Assembly (NCBI GenBank): GCA_045637525.1
Contig: JAZTZP010000172.1
Location: forward strand, 1 to 64,000
Direction of reading: 5' to 3'
Length of the DNA stretch: 64,000 nt
Source: JAZTZP01 sp045637525
GTDB lineage: Bacteria > Bacillota > Clostridia > UBA1381
Shown: positions 9,093 to 19,100 of the stretch, in pieces
Layout of the letters: every line of letters begins with the position of its first letter
Numbering within the stretch: the first letter of the stretch is position 1
The notes under the pieces: generated by a model
Seen by the model: the letters and a program-made list of their open reading frames with translations, nothing else
Database searches by the model: none
What the model was told of the DNA's origin: nothing
Program-made: the position numbers and the translations under genes

Positions 9093-10199
9093 TTGCTTAA
9101 GATGTCCCCGGTTGTTTTTTCGGTAGGTGAAAATTATCAGATTATGGTACCTGTAACCTGCACGACTCTGATGTGGGTAAGGGTAGGAGAAAAGAATTAT
9201 TATGATGAGAGTAACGGTATTTTGCGTACAGATGTTATTGTTCATAGAATGACAGTTCCTAAATGTGAGCTTGATCATGAGAAAAAATATACTGTATTGG
9301 TAAGAAAATTAATTGAAAGAAAGGCATATTTTACTGAAGCGGAAGAGAATACGGAAGAATATACTTTTGATTTTAAACCTGTTGAGGGTGAAAATATAAG
9401 AGCATATCATATTTCAGACACACATAACTCTATAAGCTTTGCGGTAAACGCTGCCAGGACTTTTGGCAATATTGATTTTCTTATTTTAAATGGCGATATT
9501 TTGAATCATAGTGATAATTTAGAAAATATTCTTGCGGTTTACGAGATTGCAGGAGAAATTACAAAAGGTAATATACCGGTTGTTTTTGCAAGAGGAAATC
9601 ACGATATGAGAGGTGTGTATGCTGAAAAGCTGTGTGAATGCACTCCGTGTGAAAATGGAGTGTGCTATTATACTTTCAGGCTTGGAAGTATATGGGGTTT
9701 GATTTTAGACTGCGGTGAGGATAAAGATGATTTGCATGAGGCGTATGGATATACTATGTGCTGTCATGAGTTCCGAAAAAGAGAGACGGAGTTTATCAAA
9801 AGAGTGATTGAAAATAAGAAGAAGGAATATGAAGCAATCGGAGTAGAATATAAAATGGTCATATGTCATAACCCGTTTACAGAGCAATTTAAATCTCCAT
9901 TTGATATTGAAACTGATATATATACAGAGTGGACAAAGCTTTTAAGGGATTTTGTAAAACCTGATATTATGCTTTGTGGTCATAAGCATGAAATAGCTGT
10001 CAACAGATGCGGTGGTGAAAAAGATTATTTAGGACAGCCATGTACAGTTGTGGTTGGAGCACAGCCGATTGGCTCTCCGTTCAGTGAGGAAGGTGTGAGT
10101 GGATTCATAGGGGCAGGCCTGGAATTTGAAAATTCAAATATCAGCCTTACTTTTACTAACCATGAAGGTAAGATTGTTGATGTGGCAGAAAATATTTGA
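9093..10199 (+). CDS. Metallophosphoesterase with N-terminal Ig-like domain
   Basis: TTG 9093 is chosen because AAAGGAAG ends 8 bases before it; a GTG at 9084 lies inside that site. The 368-residue protein has an N-terminal fibronectin-like region (about 1-100) like that of purple-acid-phosphatase-type enzymes, then the full dimetal set: ISDTHN, LNGDILN, RGNHDM, ICHNP and CGHKHE. No signal peptide is visible, so it acts in the cytoplasm. The substrate is unknown; a phosphomonoester or phosphodiester linked to the preceding glycerol-1-phosphate-type dehydrogenase would fit. It is the last gene of the operon and is followed by a terminator. A second, differently built metallophosphoesterase lies at 34824-35972. 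Confidence 0.82.
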   Translation: MLKMSPVVFSVGENYQIMVPVTCTTLMWVRVGEKNYYDESNGILRTDVIVHRMTVPKCELDHEKKYTVLVRKLIERKAYFTEAEENTEEYTFDFKPVEGENIRAYHISDTHNSISFAVNAARTFGNIDFLILNGDILNHSDNLENILAVYEIAGEITKGNIPVVFARGNHDMRGVYAEKLCECTPCENGVCYYTFRLGSIWGLILDCGEDKDDLHEAYGYTMCCHEFRKRETEFIKRVIENKKKEYEAIGVEYKMVICHNPFTEQFKSPFDIETDIYTEWTKLLRDFVKPDIMLCGHKHEIAVNRCGGEKDYLGQPCTVVVGAQPIGSPFSEEGVSGFIGAGLEFENSNISLTFTNHEGKIVDVAENI

Positions 10200-10343
10200 G
10201 CCTTGTATGGAGACAAATGAAAGTGAATATATGATATTTGCCAAATTGTATAGGGGGTAAAAATCCATGATTTTGATGGATAATTGCCGAATTGTATTAA
10301 AATTGCAGTGCAGACACCTACATCAACTGACGGTTGATACAAG

Positions 10344-10372
10344 AAAAACCGCTTGAGTTCAAGCGGTTTTTT
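10344..10372. terminator. Bidirectional Rho-independent terminator
   Basis: A 13-bp perfect inverted repeat with its core ACCGCTTGA / TCAAGCGGT is flanked by A-tracts on the left and T-tracts on the right, so it can end both the plus-strand operon ending at 10199 and the minus-strand regulator gene whose stop is at 10376. The 144 bases between 10199 and the terminator hold only a weak 6-bp hairpin (10263-10281) and two similar 14-base stretches (TTGCC[AG]AATTGTAT). Confidence 0.9.
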
Positions 10373-10375
10373 GTT

Positions 10376-12460
10376 TTATTCGGATTTCTTATAATCCTTA
10401 GGTGTTCTGCCGAAGTGTTTTTTAAATGAGGATATAAAGTAAGTTTCGCTGTTAAATCCGCATTTTTCGGCGAGCTGATAGTTTGTGAAATGTGCGTTTG
10501 TTTCAAGCAGTTGTCTGGCTTGCTCTAACCGGTATTCCATAAGGAATGTGCTGAACGATGTGTTGTAGATTTTTTTGAACTTCTTGCCGAAATATGCCGG
10601 AGTAATACCAAAATATTCTGCAATATCGCCGCTTGTAAGCTGAGCGTTTGAATATTCTTTTTCTATAACGCCGTTAACAAGCTGTCTGAAGGATTCATCA
10701 GATGTGACTGCGTTTGCCGAGAAAGTGAACGCTGTTTTAAATATATTGATAATATCAAGCATATAATCTGAATGTACGATGTCGGTAAGGATATCGTATG
10801 ACGGGGAGGTTGTGAGCGCATCGTTTAACGCCTCGTCGATATTTATAAACAGGTATATACTGTATTTTCGTATGGTTTTTGAATCAAGGTTTTTTATTGC
10901 TGCAAAAAACTCATCAATATATTGCAGATACAGGGATTTATCATTGCCTCGTATTGCAGACAGGATTTTTTTCTCGATATGCTTCGGAAACTCAATTGTT
11001 TCAGTGACAGGCTCTATATCATCTGTGAATATAAGACAGCCTCTGCTTTGTGTGTATTTGTAGTTGTATGCATCGAATAAAGACATAATATTAAGCTCAA
11101 GATGCGATGTATACGGTGTGCTTATAATTGTTGAAATACACGTTTGCAAATGGGTGGTTACTGCATCGGAGTATTCTGATACGCATTTTTTTATAAGGTT
11201 TTTATCGGCAAGGTTTCCGTAAATAAGCATTCCTATTGTTGAGTTGTTAAGCGAAACCGAATGCGCTGATATATTATGATTCTCAAATATTTCGCATATG
11301 ATATTCTGTATGCCGTATATCAGAAGCTTGATATCATTAAGCGATTTTAAATCGTGCAGTTTTTCATAATCATCAATTGTTATAAGTGTGGCACGTATGA
11401 TGTGTCGTTCATCTGTCGGGAATCTGGAGTCTATAACGCTTTTTTCCGACTGCGTCAGAAACTCGTTGTTAAACAGCTTATGTATCATAAGATCAAGAGA
11501 AATGGCATTTTTTGTGTTTTCCAAAGAGCTTATGGCAAGCATATGTTTTAAGTCGAGTTTTTTCTTTTTATAAACAAACAGATGAATTGCCAACACTGCG
11601 ATTATTGCAAGCAATGTTACAATAAATATAATAAATGAGCCGGTTTTTAATGTATAAAGGAAAATATCCTTTGTATTGATTATACTTGTTATGTTGTAGT
11701 TGTTTGATTTTGTGTTGTTTATGATATAAGGAAAATCAATTTTAATGTCATCCATATTCTCGTATTCTGAAATATCAAAGGTATCACCTTTTGAGAATAT
11801 AAGCTGATTCGCTTTATTCTGCAGTATTACAGAATAGGGAATAGGATAATCGGTATATTGATTGTTCATGTATGATTTGTAATAATCCTTTGTAAGGTTT
11901 ATAACTATAATCAAATCTCTGTAATCCTTGTAGAAGAAGGAGATAAAATCAGAGGTTTGTATATTGCCCGGCACCAAAAGACTGGTGGGGATGCAGGAAA
12001 CGCCTTGCTTGTTGAGTTCAAGTGCGTCTTTAAATGCCGGATTTATATTATAAAACTCACTGAAAGACATTTTTTGCAGTCCGTCTCCCTGGCGATAGAA
12101 ATGAAGTTCTTCGCTGAAAGGATTCATTATAAATAAATTTGAGATGTTTTTTTGTGCGCATATATTATTTAGTCTTTCAGATATATTCCTTTTTGTTTCA
12201 TTTGTATCGGGTGTATTCCCGAAGATGTAATTCATTAATTCACGGGCACTGGTTATCTGAACTGCGGTAATCGGAATATCTCCGTGAAGCTGTTCGGCAC
12301 TTTTAAGATTATTGTCGTTATGTATTTTCGAGTAATCCATATGAAAGCGCAAGGAGTCCGAATAAAAATAAATAAAGAATATACCGGTTATGAAAATCAG
12401 TATTATGGCAATAATTGCTATTGATTTTACCGTATCTTTTTTTATCGTTTGTTTTGTCAT
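10376..12460 (-). CDS. Membrane-anchored AraC-family regulator (YesN-type)
   Basis: The 694-residue protein has a cytoplasmic tip, a membrane helix at about 12-34, an extracellular sensor-like region (about 35-273) and a second helix at about 275-296 followed by KKKK. A cytoplasmic linker of about 300 residues follows, weakly like a degenerate nucleotide-cyclase fold. The C-terminus (about 600-694) is an AraC-type double helix-turn-helix (AEYFGITPAYFGKKFKK and a second CGFNSETYFISSFKK block). This architecture is typical of Firmicutes regulators that sense an extracellular sugar or binding protein and control the adjacent transporter. It is transcribed divergently from the importer operon starting at 12784. 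AGAGGG precedes the ATG, and a promoter is visible at 12512-12540. Confidence 0.88.
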   Translation of the reverse strand: MTKQTIKKDTVKSIAIIAIILIFITGIFFIYFYSDSLRFHMDYSKIHNDNNLKSAEQLHGDIPITAVQITSARELMNYIFGNTPDTNETKRNISERLNNICAQKNISNLFIMNPFSEELHFYRQGDGLQKMSFSEFYNINPAFKDALELNKQGVSCIPTSLLVPGNIQTSDFISFFYKDYRDLIIVINLTKDYYKSYMNNQYTDYPIPYSVILQNKANQLIFSKGDTFDISEYENMDDIKIDFPYIINNTKSNNYNITSIINTKDIFLYTLKTGSFIIFIVTLLAIIAVLAIHLFVYKKKKLDLKHMLAISSLENTKNAISLDLMIHKLFNNEFLTQSEKSVIDSRFPTDERHIIRATLITIDDYEKLHDLKSLNDIKLLIYGIQNIICEIFENHNISAHSVSLNNSTIGMLIYGNLADKNLIKKCVSEYSDAVTTHLQTCISTIISTPYTSHLELNIMSLFDAYNYKYTQSRGCLIFTDDIEPVTETIEFPKHIEKKILSAIRGNDKSLYLQYIDEFFAAIKNLDSKTIRKYSIYLFINIDEALNDALTTSPSYDILTDIVHSDYMLDIINIFKTAFTFSANAVTSDESFRQLVNGVIEKEYSNAQLTSGDIAEYFGITPAYFGKKFKKIYNTSFSTFLMEYRLEQARQLLETNAHFTNYQLAEKCGFNSETYFISSFKKHFGRTPKDYKKSE

Positions 12461-12511
12461 TGCTTATCCCTCTTGTTTGAAAAGAAAATTTTGTTTTTTA
12501 TCTTAATTATA

Positions 12512-12540
12512 ATTATACAATATTTCTACGAAAAAATCAA
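12512..12540 (-). promoter_or_regulatory. SigmaA-type promoter of the first AraC regulator
   Basis: On the minus strand TTGATT and TATAAT are separated by 17 bases; a second TATAAT follows directly (12506-12511). The region is very AT-rich, and the start codon lies about 50 bases downstream. Confidence 0.65.
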
Positions 12541-12635
12541 CTCTAAAATTTCGGATTTTATTTAAAAATTATGGAAAAAAACCTTTATTTTATCATGCAA
12601 TCTAATTTTTTTAAGCTTTTTCTAAATTTTTTAAA

Positions 12636-12664
12636 TTTACAAATGATTGTGTGTATGGTATAAT
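12636..12664 (+). promoter_or_regulatory. SigmaA-type promoter of the first importer operon
   Basis: TTTACA and TATAAT are separated by exactly 17 bases. The expected start point is around 12671, which leaves a leader of about 110 bases before TTG 12784. The 100 bases between the two divergent promoters contain long T- and A-tracts and are where the AraC regulator would be expected to bind; no clear operator repeat was seen. Confidence 0.75.
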
Positions 12665-12675
12665 AAAGACATAAT

Positions 12676-12773
12676 CGGTGATGACAGTTACACGCCGGAA
12701 AAAGTTTTGTCTTATGAGCTCACGGATAGGACGCAAAAGTAAAAGGATTTTAAGATACTCGTGAGCAGAAAGG
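12676..12773 (+). promoter_or_regulatory. Structured 5' leader with possible pseudoknot next to the ribosome site
   Basis: Three pairings can be read. CGGTG 12676-12680 pairs with CGCCG 12693-12697 (one G-U). A 10-bp stem, 12705-12714 with 12727-12738, has a two-base bulge and one G-U. GCTCACG in the loop of that stem (12718-12724) is exactly complementary to CGTGAGC (12760-12766), which sits directly before the AGAAAGG ribosome site at 12767-12773. Stem plus loop pairing form an H-type pseudoknot able to influence translation of the first permease. No known riboswitch class could be assigned. Chance pairing is possible. Confidence 0.4.
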
Positions 12774-12783
12774 TTATGATGTT

Positions 12784-13737
12784 TTGAAAATCAGAGAAGG
12801 GACAGCGGGACCTGCTGTACACAAATTGAAACAGAGAAAATACGGGTTGTCTCACTGGCAGCTGACAGCGATGTTCATACCGGCAGTGGTTCTGGTATTA
12901 TTATTCTCATATTTGCCTATGTTTGGAATTATTATTGCGTTTAAGAATTTCCGTTTTAATTTAGGTATATGGGGGAGTGAATGGTGCGGGTTTGAAAATT
13001 TCAGGTTTTTGTTCGAGTCTGATTCTTTTAAAACCTTAATGAGGAATACGCTGGGATATAATATAACATGGATATTGCTCGGTAAAATCGCCGGAATAGT
13101 AATGGCTTTATGCATGGAGGGTATAAATAATAAATACTGCATAAAGGTGTTTCAGTCAGGTATGTTTATACCGTACTTCCTGTCCTGGATTGTAGTGTCA
13201 TACTTCTCGCATTCGCTTTTTGCATATGAAATGGGTATGGTAAACAGCTTTATATCACAGTTCGGAGTTGAAAAGATTGCTTTTTATACTACTCCGAAAT
13301 GGTGGCCGCTGATACTGACCGTTTTCAGCTTGTGGAAAGGATTAGGATACGGTACGTTGCTTTATTACGGCACAATGCTCGGAATAGACCAGTCGCTTTA
13401 TGAGGCGGCAACTATTGACGGCTGCGGATATTTGAAGAGAGTATGGCATATAACATTGCCGCACTTAAAGTACATAGTTCTTGTAACGCTTATTATGGAC
13501 GTTGGCGGAATATTTAATTCTGATTACGGTCTCTTTTACTTCCTTACAAAGGATAACGGAGCACTGTACAGCGTAGCTGATACTTTTGATACATACGTAT
13601 TCAGGACGCTCAGAAATGCAACAAACCTCGGATTGTCATCTGCTATATCATTCTTAAAATCTGTAGTAGGATTAAGTCTGGTGCTTATAACGAACGCCGT
13701 GGTAAAGAAATTCGATGACGATTGTGCTTTGCTTTAA
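12784..13737 (+). CDS. ABC sugar importer permease, LplB/YesP-like
   Basis: The 317-residue protein has six or so membrane helices, beginning with one at about 29-50. The importer signature YEAATIDGCGYLKRVWHITLP, the EAA loop that contacts the ATPase, lies in the last third. The short basic N-terminus (KLKQRKYG) and the FKNFRFNLGIWGSEWCGFENF stretch are typical of the LplB branch that imports pectin- or hemicellulose-derived oligosaccharides. The TTG start follows AGAAAGG by 10 bases; no in-frame ATG is available upstream. The gene opens the operon behind the promoter at 12636 and pairs with the next permease. No ATPase gene is in the window, so a shared MsmX-type ATPase elsewhere is expected. 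Confidence 0.9.
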   Translation: MKIREGTAGPAVHKLKQRKYGLSHWQLTAMFIPAVVLVLLFSYLPMFGIIIAFKNFRFNLGIWGSEWCGFENFRFLFESDSFKTLMRNTLGYNITWILLGKIAGIVMALCMEGINNKYCIKVFQSGMFIPYFLSWIVVSYFSHSLFAYEMGMVNSFISQFGVEKIAFYTTPKWWPLILTVFSLWKGLGYGTLLYYGTMLGIDQSLYEAATIDGCGYLKRVWHITLPHLKYIVLVTLIMDVGGIFNSDYGLFYFLTKDNGALYSVADTFDTYVFRTLRNATNLGLSSAISFLKSVVGLSLVLITNAVVKKFDDDCALL

Positions 13738-13757
13738 AGAAAGGTTGTGAGAAAAAT

Positions 13758-14645
13758 ATGGTAGAAAGCAAATTCAGAAAAACGGTAAGAAAAACATTTT
13801 TTTATTTAGTGCTTTTAATAGTTACTACACTGTGTATAATACCTTTTATAACCATTATATCCGCATCCTTTTCAAACGAGAGTGAGCTGATTCTTAAAGG
13901 GTACGGACTGTTTCCGAGAGGATTTGATATGACCGCATACAAGATGGTATTTACAGATCCCGGACAGCTTTTCGGTGCATATATAGTTACAATTGTTTTA
14001 ACTGCCGTTGGAGCTGTGGGAAGTACACTTATAATGGCGATGGCTGCATATCCGCTGTCAAGAAAAAATTACAGATGGCGTGGATTTTTCAATATGTTCT
14101 TTTACATCACCATGCTTTTTTCGGGCGGAGCGGTAGCGAGCTATATTGTAATATGTCAGACTCTTGATTTAAGAGACACATTCTGGTCTTTGGTTCTTCC
14201 TTGTCTTGTGAGCGTGTGGAACATATTTCTGCTCCGAACATATTTTCAGCAGGTTCCGTATTCGCTTATTGAAGCGGCACAGATAGACGGAGCGAGTGAG
14301 ATGTACATATTCTTCAGAATAATAGTACCGTTATCTGTTGTCGGAATTGTTACGATATTCGTAATGATGGCACTTTCATTCTGGAATCAGTGGTATGGCA
14401 GTATGATGTATATGACTGATGACAAATACATGACTCTTCAGTACTACATGTACCGGATACTCAGTAATGTTGATGAAATGCTTAAAAATGAGAATGCACT
14501 TATGATGGTTAATGGCGGACAGCTCCCGAAGGAAACTTCAAGAATGGCACTTTGTGTGTTAGCTGCCGGGCCGATGGTATTTGTATTTATGTTTTTCCAG
14601 AAATACTTCTCAAGAGGTCTTGTAATGGGAAGCGTGAAGGGATAA
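13758..14645 (+). CDS. ABC sugar importer permease, YtcP/LplC-like
   Basis: ATG 13758 is chosen; an earlier in-frame ATG at 13722 lies inside the previous gene, before the AAAGAAAGG site at 13736-13743. The 295-residue protein has the expected helices, starting at about 13-35, and the EAA loop IEAAQIDGASEMYIFFRIIVP. The C-terminus ends in FSRGLVMGSVKG, the characteristic tail of this permease branch and almost the same as in the second importer (ending TVGAVKG). It forms the translocation pore with the previous permease and precedes the binding-protein gene by 89 bases, a gap holding only a small TCAGG/CCTGA hairpin. Confidence 0.9.
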   Translation: MVESKFRKTVRKTFFYLVLLIVTTLCIIPFITIISASFSNESELILKGYGLFPRGFDMTAYKMVFTDPGQLFGAYIVTIVLTAVGAVGSTLIMAMAAYPLSRKNYRWRGFFNMFFYITMLFSGGAVASYIVICQTLDLRDTFWSLVLPCLVSVWNIFLLRTYFQQVPYSLIEAAQIDGASEMYIFFRIIVPLSVVGIVTIFVMMALSFWNQWYGSMMYMTDDKYMTLQYYMYRILSNVDEMLKNENALMMVNGGQLPKETSRMALCVLAAGPMVFVFMFFQKYFSRGLVMGSVKG

Positions 14646-14734
14646 GTATATGATTTTCTTAATCCGTCAGGGGTATGCCTGAAGCTTTAAGAGGAAAAAA
14701 TAAAATTAAATTTTCAAAAAGGAGATGTTTTAAA

Positions 14735-16195
14735 ATGAAAAACAAGTCAATGAAAGGTAAAATAGTTTTAATACTTGCTGCAGCAATTGCAATGGGTATT
14801 GCCGGTGGTTGCGGAAATAAGGATAAGGCCGGAGATACAACAAAGATTACATGGCACTTAAGAGGTGTAAAGCAGGATAGTTCATATGACAGGGTATGGG
14901 ATGAAGTAGATAAACTTTTGAAGGAAAGATACAATCTTGATCTTGATATAATTCTCACAGACGGCGGAAACTATAATCAGAAAATTCAGATGTTAAATGC
15001 TACATGTGAGCCGTATGACTTAGTATTTACATCCAACTGGACGAATAACTTCTATGTAAACATTAAGAACGGTTCGTTATTCGATATTACAGAGCTTTTA
15101 CCTGAGTATGCTCCGACGGTAAATGAGCAGATGAGTGATGCGGAAAGAACTGTTGCGACTGTGGACGGAAAGCTTTACGGAGTACCTAACTGGCAGGTTC
15201 AGGCACGTGCAACAGCTATTGCATTCCCTAAAGATAAGCTTGAGAAGACAGGCTTCACATTAGATGAGATCAATACAATTGAGGATTTAGGCAAATATCT
15301 TGAAGCGATTGTTGCTCTTGAGCCAAATTCAAATAAGGCTGATATGTTTTTCGACAGATTAATTACATACTATGATATGTACAGCGTATTGCAGGAAAAG
15401 ATACCGGGTGTTTGCCGTATATCGGCAGAGGGTAAGCCGGTAGTGCTTAACCAATACGAAACAGAAGAGTTCCGTGAATATGCAAAGACAATGTATGACT
15501 GGGCACAGCGCGGAATTAAAGAGAAGCATCTTGACTCAACAGATTATTCTGTAAAAGAGCTTCAGCAAAGCCCGTTCCTCTTATATTCTACATATAAGCC
15601 GGGACTTCAGGAAAGTGAGAGCCTTAAAAAGGGATATGAAATTATCGGAAAGCAGTTCTCTAATTCTGTTGTAACACCGGAAAGTATTCTTGCAACGGTA
15701 ACCGGCGTTGGCGCATACAGTGAGCATCCGGAAGATGCAGTAAGAATGATTGAAATAATGCGTACCGATAAGGAAATATATAATATGCTTGCATGGGGCT
15801 TAGAGGGCGAAAATTACGAAAAGATAAGCGATACACAGATAAAGCCAAAAGAGAATATGACATATTCAATGAGTGACTGGGCTATGGGTTCTGTTTTAAA
15901 TTCTTATGTAACAGATCAGCAGGCGCCTGACCTTGCAGAACAGCTTAAGGTATATAATGATACCGGAATAGTATCACAGCTTATGGGATTCTCGGTAAAT
16001 ACTGACAATATTGTTTCTCAGGTTGGAAACTGTGAGACAGTAATTAAAGAACAGCTCGACCTTATAGATAAGGGCAATGTTGAAGATCCGGATGCTGCAG
16101 TTGACAAGCTTATCGAAAGCTTAAAGGTTGCAGGAGCGGACAAAATAGTATCGGAAATTCAAAAGCAGATTGATGAATGGTGGGCAACAAAATAA
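14735..16195 (+). CDS. Extracellular solute-binding lipoprotein, LplA-like
   Basis: ATG 14735 follows AAAAAGGAGATG at a normal distance; the longer reading starting at 14675 lacks a site. The 486-residue precursor has a lipoprotein signal with AGGC and Cys26 as the lipidated residue. The mature protein shows the two-lobe family features (the TDGGNYNQKIQ stretch, the YDLVFTSNW strand and a GKLYGVPNWQ segment). It captures oligosaccharides outside the membrane and delivers them to the two preceding permeases. Its ligand cannot be read from sequence. Its stop codon overlaps the ATG of the next gene (TAATG). Confidence 0.9.
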   Translation: MKNKSMKGKIVLILAAAIAMGIAGGCGNKDKAGDTTKITWHLRGVKQDSSYDRVWDEVDKLLKERYNLDLDIILTDGGNYNQKIQMLNATCEPYDLVFTSNWTNNFYVNIKNGSLFDITELLPEYAPTVNEQMSDAERTVATVDGKLYGVPNWQVQARATAIAFPKDKLEKTGFTLDEINTIEDLGKYLEAIVALEPNSNKADMFFDRLITYYDMYSVLQEKIPGVCRISAEGKPVVLNQYETEEFREYAKTMYDWAQRGIKEKHLDSTDYSVKELQQSPFLLYSTYKPGLQESESLKKGYEIIGKQFSNSVVTPESILATVTGVGAYSEHPEDAVRMIEIMRTDKEIYNMLAWGLEGENYEKISDTQIKPKENMTYSMSDWAMGSVLNSYVTDQQAPDLAEQLKVYNDTGIVSQLMGFSVNTDNIVSQVGNCETVIKEQLDLIDKGNVEDPDAAVDKLIESLKVAGADKIVSEIQKQIDEWWATK

Positions 16196-19100
16196 TGAAG
16201 CGATTTATAACAGGGATAACTGCGTTTATAATGACTGCGTCAATTGCTGTAAATTGCTTTGCTTATCTTGCAGGGGGCGAAACGTTTGATATAGACCTTT
16301 CGACTTTTACAAGTATTACAAACGGTTCGGTAAATACAGGAGCGATTAAATTCAAAGAGGGCGGAAGGGCGATATACAGCGTATATATACCTGCTGATAC
16401 GGTAGGCGCTGAATTCACTTTTTCTGAGGCTATGAGCGGAAATATTACATTCTATATTGCAGGCAAGACGTATAATCTTGCCTGCTCGGGAAGTAGTGCT
16501 GCTGTTTCGTTTGATGAAATACTCAGAAAAGGTGAGTACCCGATTACAATTTCTACGGATAAGGCTTGCAGAATTACAAAAGTCAGTCTTTTAAAAGTAG
16601 ATGTTGATGTGGCAGCCGATGCAACAGGGTGTGTGCCGGCGTTTACTGATTTTGAAGAGGCTATACAAACTGCCGTAATACTTCATAAAAATTCGCCGGT
16701 TATAACTGTAAACGGCGGCAGACGTTATATAAATAACGATAATTTAAGAGAAACGCCGTATATAGTGAATAATGAAGTATATCTCCCGCTTCATTCTTTT
16801 GCAAGAACTTTTGGTTACTACTATGAACAGGACGGAGAAACAATACTTCTCTCAAAAGAAGACAAGATATTTCTTTTAAGAAACGGAGTGCTTACAAAAA
16901 AGATAAATGAGGCCGTACCTGTTACAATAGATAATATTATTGTATCGAATGAGAACGGGATATATGTTCCGATAAGATATTTTGCAGAGCTTGAGGGTAA
17001 GACGGTTACTAAAAAAGACGATTTTTATATAGTAGAATACCCGTATAATACAAAGATAATATTAAAAAGTGCCAATTATGCGGCATTATCGGAGTTTTAC
17101 AGCGGTCTTTACTTAACCGAAAATACAGGGAAGACGTATTATGTGTGTCAGACGTGTAATGCACGTGATACGAATGACGGAAGTGCGGAATATCCGTTTC
17201 GTACAATAGCCAAAGCTGCTGAGGTAGCGAAGGCAGGTGATACTGTAATTATCAGAGGCGGTACATACCATGAGGTGCTTGCTCCGGAAAATGACGGGAC
17301 TGCATCAAATCCGATTACCTTTAAAGCAGCAGAGGGTGCAGAGGTTGTTATATCGGCAACAGCGGTTTTAGGGAGTCCGGTAGATTATACGGAAGACGGA
17401 CTTTTAGTATATAAACCGCTTGCGGATTTAGGAGACGGAAAAAACCAGCTTTTCTATAAAAAGGAAAATCTTACGGCGGGAAGACATCCGAATGAGCATA
17501 CTTCTTCACGTGTCGTGCCGTCAATAGCAGGTCTGTCTGATGTATGGCCTACTCAGGGAAATATAAAGGTTTCAATTGATGATATGACTGTTGCTGTATC
17601 AGATTCGGAGCTCGGACAGGAGGAAGATTACTGGAACGGCGCAACGTTTGTAACACTAAGCGGTAACGGATACAGTCTTTCTACGGCGAAAATAGAAAAA
17701 AGTGTACCCGGAAAACTCACTCTTACAGACAGGACAAAAACCTGGTGGTTTGCGGCAAAAGAACGTTATACCGAGACAGACTTCGGATATATTACAGATC
17801 ATATCAATACGGTGGATAAAGCAGGAGAATGGGCGATTGATAATGGCCTTATTTATGTAAAACCGCCGACAGGTGAAACAAGAAAGACTATACGTTTGGA
17901 ACAGAAGGTCCGTCAGCTCACGATTGATATAGCGGACAGAAAACATATCGTAATAGAAGGAATTGATACCTTCGGTGGCGGAATACGCATGAATAACAGC
18001 GAAATGTGTATGCTTCGTGATGGTGATTATAAATATATTTCTCATTATACACATACGATGGATCAGCGTGACGGTTTTATAGATGACAGGAATATTCATG
18101 ATACTTCCGGTGCACCGCAAAGAGGTGAAATGGGAATATATTTAGGCGGAAGAGATAATATACTTATAAATAATCATATAGCATATTCGGCAGCTGCCGG
18201 AATATATTCAACCGGTCTTTATGAGTATATAGAAAATAATGTAATATCCGACTGCGGATATATGGGAAGCTATGTAAGCGGGATTTATATAGGAACCAAA
18301 GCCTGGGATAAGCCTGATACTCCAAGAGGCGGTAATGCAATATTTTCAAATACCGTGAAAAACACGGGAAGAGCTGCATATGAACTGAGTACAACTGAAG
18401 AATGGTACACCGGCTCGGGTACAACACTTCCGGCATTTATTCCGGATGAGGTCGCTTATAACGATTTTACCGATGCTTCGATATGCACAAGAGACACAGG
18501 AACTGTGTATGTGCATGGTGCAGTTATGGGAACAGACAGATTAAAATCACGTTTTCATCATAATCTTGTCGGTAATTCATGGTCGACAGACGGGTATAAC
18601 TGCGGAGTTTATTACGATAACTGGATGAGCGCTGCAGAGTGCTATAATAATTTAACGTTTTATACAGATGAATGTGCAGTGCCGGATAAAACATTTTTCT
18701 ATCAGACAAAAACAGGATTTCCTACATCGTTTGCAACTGTGGATAACTGGAATAATAAAGACGCCGGTTTTGTTTCGGGCGGGAAAGCGACTTTGACGGC
18801 AGATGACTATCCTCTGGGCAGAAAATTCAGAAGCGGAGCGGATAAGTATCAGACCGAAACCGCCCCTATGACGGAGTGCCTTTTGGATGCAAATACCGGA
18901 GTTTATATGCCGAACGAAATGACATATTCAGACGGTGTGGCACTCTGTGAAGGCAAGCTTAAGCCGTCACAGAGCGGTGACTGGATCCGTATCGGAAATG
19001 CAGATTTTTCAAACGGTGAGAATAATGTTTGTATAACATTTTCCGGAGATATATATAACACCGGCGATACAATTGATGTAATTATAGGCGAGAGCGAAGA

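Noticed and set aside
10263..10281. ATCCAT/ATGGAT hairpin after the phosphoesterase gene as a terminator.
   Set aside because: The stem is only six bases and no T-run follows; the strong terminator is at 10344-10372.
12727..12740. GGACGCAAA in the first-operon leader, as in the core of c-di-GMP-I (GEMM) riboswitches.
   Set aside because: The other conserved parts of that class, such as the GCACAGGGCAAACC part and the tetraloop-receptor arm, are absent, so it is treated as chance.
13722..13757. Earlier ATG for the first-importer second permease.
   Set aside because: It lies inside the previous gene before the ribosome site; similar over-long starts at 14675, 16177, 40294, 45701 and 46519 were rejected for the same reason.
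17656..18120. Long open frames on the minus strand inside the beta-helix genes (also 21433-21714, 41511-41996, 50886-51368, 62695-63183).
   Set aside because: They lie opposite genes with strong domain matches, have no ribosome sites or recognisable motifs and are explained by codon bias on the other strand.
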